This document shows positions 6,316-8,601 of a DNA stretch of 8,601 bases, piece after piece; position 1 is the stretch's first letter, and each line of letters starts with the position of its first letter. The DNA is taken from contig JBBRHH010000245.1 of assembly GCA_038222915.1 (NCBI GenBank), positions 1 through 8,601 of the forward strand, in the 5' to 3' direction. The notes beneath the pieces were generated by a model. The model saw only the letters and a program-made list of their open reading frames with translations. It was not told where the DNA came from and ran no database searches. The position numbers and the translations under genes were made by a program. This DNA is from JBBRHH01 sp038222915. Lineage in GTDB: Bacteria; Planctomycetota; Phycisphaerae; Tepidisphaerales; Tepidisphaeraceae.

Positions 6316-8262
6316 ATGAGCTTCGCTGCATCCGCAAATCGTAAAGCCATCGACATTGGCAAGCTGTCCGTCGAAATGACCACCTCCGCCGGCTCTGGCC
6401 ATCCTTCCACAGCGCTCTCGCTTGCCCATCTCATCACTGTCCTTATGTACCACCAGATGCGCTGGGATCCGAAAAACCCCTGGAATCCTGGTGCGGATCG
6501 TCTTGTTCTTTCGGAAGGCCACGCGGTTCCGATCGTGTACGCCGCCTATGCGGATCTTGGCGGCATGATCGGCAAGACGCCCGCCGAAGGCCGGCCGATG
6601 ACCAAGGCCGACGCCCTCACCCTCCGCGCTATCGACTCCGTCATCGACGGCCATCCCCATCCGCAGCTTGGTTTTCCGTTCTTTGACGCCGCCACCGGCT
6701 CGCTCGGCCAGGGCCTCAGTGTCTCCGCCGGCCTCGGTGCCGCCGCCCGTATGGACAAGATCGACCGCAACATCTACTGCATCATGGGCGACGGTGAATC
6801 GCGCGAAGGCCAGGTCTGGGAAGCGATGGATTTCATCGCTGACCACGCCCTCACCAATGTCATCCCGATCTTCAATTGCAACGAACTCGCCCAGAGCGAT
6901 TGGGTTTCTCCGCAGCAGTCCGCCGAGACGCTGGGCAAAAAGGCCGAGGCGTTCGGCTTTATCGTCCGCATCATTGACGGCCACGATCCCGACGCCGTCG
7001 CCAAGGCCTTCAGCGAATTGCACGTCGTCCAGAACGGCAGCCGTCCGCTGGCCATCGTCGCTCGCACCGTTAAAGGTTGGGGCGCGGCCGCCGAGCAGGG
7101 CATGGGCAAGCACGGCACTCCGGTCAAAAAAGACAAGATGGCCGAGATCTTCAAGGAGCTCGACGAAACCGCCCAGGACCTGGGCGTCGCCAATATCTCC
7201 GTGAACGGCCGCCTGAAAATTCCTGCGATTACGACCAAGGCCGCCGAGCATGTTCACACCCCGATCAAGGCCGCATCTTTCGCCGAAGGCCTCGCGATGG
7301 TCGGGATGGACAAAGACCTCGCCGCCAAAAAGCCCATCGCCCCGCGCAAGGCTTACGGCGCTGCCCTCGTCGCTCTCGGTGCCGCCGACAAGCGCATCGT
7401 CGGCCTCGATGCCGACGTCAAAAACTCCACCCACGCAGAATGGTTTGCCAAAAAATTCCCGGCTCAATACCTCGAATGTAAAATCGCTGAACAAAACATG
7501 ATCAGCGTCGCCGCCGGCGTCTCGGCGGCGGGCAAAATTCCCTTCACTTCCACCTTCGCCAAGTTCGTCTGCCGCGCCTACGACCAGGTCGAGATGGCCA
7601 TCATCGGCGGCGCAAATCTGAAGATCACCGGCACCCACGCCGGCGTCACACTTGCCGCCGACGGCCCGAGCCAGATGTCCCTCTCGGACGCGGCCTTCTT
7701 CCGCTCCTTCTGCCACACCAAAAATTTCAATGGCCGACCCGCCGTCAGCTATTTCTTCCCGTCCGACGCCGTAAGCTGTTACAAGATCACCGAGCTGATG
7801 GCCAACATCGACGGCTGCTGTTATCACCGTGCCCTCCGCGCCGAAACCAACATCCTTTACAAGCAGGATGAAACGTTCGAAGTAGGGGGGTACAAGGTCC
7901 TGCGCGAAGGGAAAGACCTCGTCTTCGTCACGGCCGGCTACATGGTGCACGAATGCCTGAAGGTGGCCGACGAGCTGGCCAAGTCCGGCAAGAAGGCCGC
8001 CGTCATCGACGCCTATAGCATGCCGTTGCAAACCAAGGGCATTCTGGAAATCGCCGAAAAGTCCGGCGGCCGAATCATCACCGTCGAAGACAACTACGCC
8101 GGCGGCCTCGAATCCGAAATCGCCTTCGCCATCGCCCAGAGCGGTGCAAAGGTCACGCTCAAATCCCTCTACGTCCACCAAGTGCCCAAGAGCGGCCGCG
8201 AGCCGGACGATGTGCTTAACTACCTGGGCCTGGGAAACAAAGACATTCTGGCTGCCGTCTAG
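6316..8262 (+). CDS. tkt: Transketolase (full length, short form)
   Basis: Thiamine-diphosphate enzyme of the non-oxidative pentose phosphate pathway, moving two-carbon ketol units between sugar phosphates in the cytoplasm. 648 residues carry all three domains. The N-terminal ThDP domain has S27-G-H29, G68-H69, G128-S-L-G-Q-G, the metal/ThDP motif G158-D-G-E-S-R-E-G continuing to N187-C-N189, and H266-G-T-P. The pyrimidine-binding domain has D365-A-D-V, the catalytic Glu in A391-E392-Q-N-M, F414-A-K-F, and G439-T-H-A-G-V followed by D449-G-P-S-Q. The C-terminal domain runs from about 523, with V590-E-D-N-Y near its end. Length and motif spacing resemble the shorter animal-type transketolases (about 620 residues) more than the enterobacterial form (about 660). 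ATG 6316 is chosen for the AAGGAG site. Codons are strongly C/G-ending, unlike the cluster genes, suggesting high expression. No clear terminator follows. Confidence 0.93.
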   Translation: MSFAASANRKAIDIGKLSVEMTTSAGSGHPSTALSLAHLITVLMYHQMRWDPKNPWNPGADRLVLSEGHAVPIVYAAYADLGGMIGKTPAEGRPMTKADALTLRAIDSVIDGHPHPQLGFPFFDAATGSLGQGLSVSAGLGAAARMDKIDRNIYCIMGDGESREGQVWEAMDFIADHALTNVIPIFNCNELAQSDWVSPQQSAETLGKKAEAFGFIVRIIDGHDPDAVAKAFSELHVVQNGSRPLAIVARTVKGWGAAAEQGMGKHGTPVKKDKMAEIFKELDETAQDLGVANISVNGRLKIPAITTKAAEHVHTPIKAASFAEGLAMVGMDKDLAAKKPIAPRKAYGAALVALGAADKRIVGLDADVKNSTHAEWFAKKFPAQYLECKIAEQNMISVAAGVSAAGKIPFTSTFAKFVCRAYDQVEMAIIGGANLKITGTHAGVTLAADGPSQMSLSDAAFFRSFCHTKNFNGRPAVSYFFPSDAVSCYKITELMANIDGCCYHRALRAETNILYKQDETFEVGGYKVLREGKDLVFVTAGYMVHECLKVADELAKSGKKAAVIDAYSMPLQTKGILEIAEKSGGRIITVEDNYAGGLESEIAFAIAQSGAKVTLKSLYVHQVPKSGREPDDVLNYLGLGNKDILAAV

Positions 8263-8405
8263 CGACCGTTTTAGAGACTGGAAGGTCTGGTGACAAGATC
8301 CATAGCGCTGTTTGTGCGCGCAGTTGGGTTCGATGACGTTTTGACGGGGTGGTTTTGGTGTAAGCGTTTCTGAGCGATGGGGTTGTGGATATTTCCGAGT
8401 GGTCG
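8263..8405. other. Non-coding region after transketolase
   Basis: No credible gene is found here on either strand; minus-strand open frames reaching it are low-complexity translations of the repeats or antisense to transketolase. There is no hairpin followed by a T-run. A short AGAC/GTCT stem near 8274-8287 is too weak to be called a terminator. TGTGGATAT at 8384-8392 differs from a DnaA-box complement (TGTGGATAA) by one base, which may be chance. Confidence 0.5.
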
Positions 8406-8420
8406 ATTTGCGGTGCAAAT
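8406..8420. repeat. Perfect palindrome ATTTGC-GGT-GCAAAT
   Basis: Six-base perfect inverted repeat with a three-base spacer, directly seen. It ends one base before the 11-bp tandem array starts. It could be a dimeric protein-binding site or a small hairpin; no T-run follows, so it is not an obvious terminator. Confidence 0.6.
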
Positions 8421-8421
8421 G

Positions 8422-8520
8422 GACACATAACCGACACACAACCAGCACACGATCGACACGCAAACGACACATGACTGACGCATAACGAGCACACAACCGG
8501 ACCGTAACCGACACACGACC
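8422..8520. repeat. Tandem array of nine degenerate 11-bp repeats
   Basis: Nine head-to-tail units of exactly 11 bases, consensus GACACAYAACC, without any insertion or deletion. By eye there are about 17 mismatches to the consensus over 99 bases. The first two units match fully; units 3 and 8 are the most divergent. Positions 5 (C) and 9 (A) are the same in all nine. A partial tenth unit (GACGATGG) follows. Units 3 and 7 both begin AGCAC, hinting at a weaker 44-base period. The plus strand is rich in A and C and poor in T. As 11 is not a multiple of three, the array is unlikely to encode protein. Confidence 0.85.
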
Positions 8521-8535
8521 GACGATGGGGAAGCA

Positions 8536-8574
8536 TGCAGATTTCAGAGTGCAGAAAGTGCAGAATGCAGAATG
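8536..8574. repeat. Short TGCAGA/GCAGAAT repeat cluster
   Basis: TGCAGA recurs at 8536, 8550, 8559 and 8566 with spacings of 14, 9 and 7 bases; the last two copies read TGCAGAATGCAGAAT. This is a small simple-sequence cluster of the sort often seen between bacterial genes. No function is inferred. Confidence 0.55.
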
Positions 8575-8601
8575 GCGGAGGGAAATGCGGGGGTCCTGGA
8601 G

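Noticed and set aside
6244..8514. 756-codon open frame on the minus strand opposite transketolase
   Set aside because: It is an antisense shadow created by the C/G-ending codons of transketolase. Its translation is Gly/Val/Asp-rich with no family motifs, and its first ~80 codons are translated tandem repeats.
8422..8520. The 11-bp array as a CRISPR array
   Set aside because: Units are far too short and contiguous, with no spacers and no cas genes nearby.

Overview
The window looks like part of a bacterial polysaccharide (EPS or O-antigen-like) biosynthesis cluster that ends beside a housekeeping carbohydrate gene. The best guess for the host is Planctomycetota, perhaps a Phycisphaerae-like lineage. 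This is inference from family-level resemblance: a GT39-type membrane glycosyltransferase with a 'VPTLNG...RLQKPPLPYW' loop, a divergent PilZ-like protein of a type I associate with that phylum, and a short-form transketolase. No rRNA or tRNA gene is visible, so this placement is tentative.

Layout. Four genes lie on the minus strand between the left edge and about 4.0 kb. In transcription order they are a SAM methyltransferase (4008-3307), a multi-spanning O-antigen/EPS repeat-unit polymerase (3160-1535), a PilZ-like protein (1386-934) and a GT39/ArnT-like membrane glycosyltransferase (859 to beyond base 1, 3' end outside the window). A short divergent intergenic region of about 73 bp separates them from three plus-strand genes: a GT4 glycosyltransferase (4082-5296), a second unrelated SAM methyltransferase (5411-6178) and a full-length transketolase (6316-8262). 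The last 339 bases contain no credible gene. They hold an ATTTGC-N3-GCAAAT palindrome that directly abuts nine tandem 11-bp repeats, followed by a small GCAGAAT-type repeat.

How the genes may work together. The GT4 enzyme would add sugars to a lipid-linked repeat unit on the cytoplasmic side. The two methyltransferases could methylate sugars or other cluster intermediates. The polymerase would join repeat units on the outer face of the inner membrane. The GT39-type protein would transfer a sugar from a polyprenyl-phosphate donor outside the cytoplasm. The PilZ-like protein sits between the polymerase and the GT39 gene, a natural place for c-di-GMP control of polysaccharide output, although its second ligand motif is non-canonical. 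Transketolase has its own strong Shine-Dalgarno site and clearly different, C-ending codon use. It is probably an independent, well-expressed central-metabolism gene bordering the cluster. No CRISPR array, transposase, integrase or defence system was seen.
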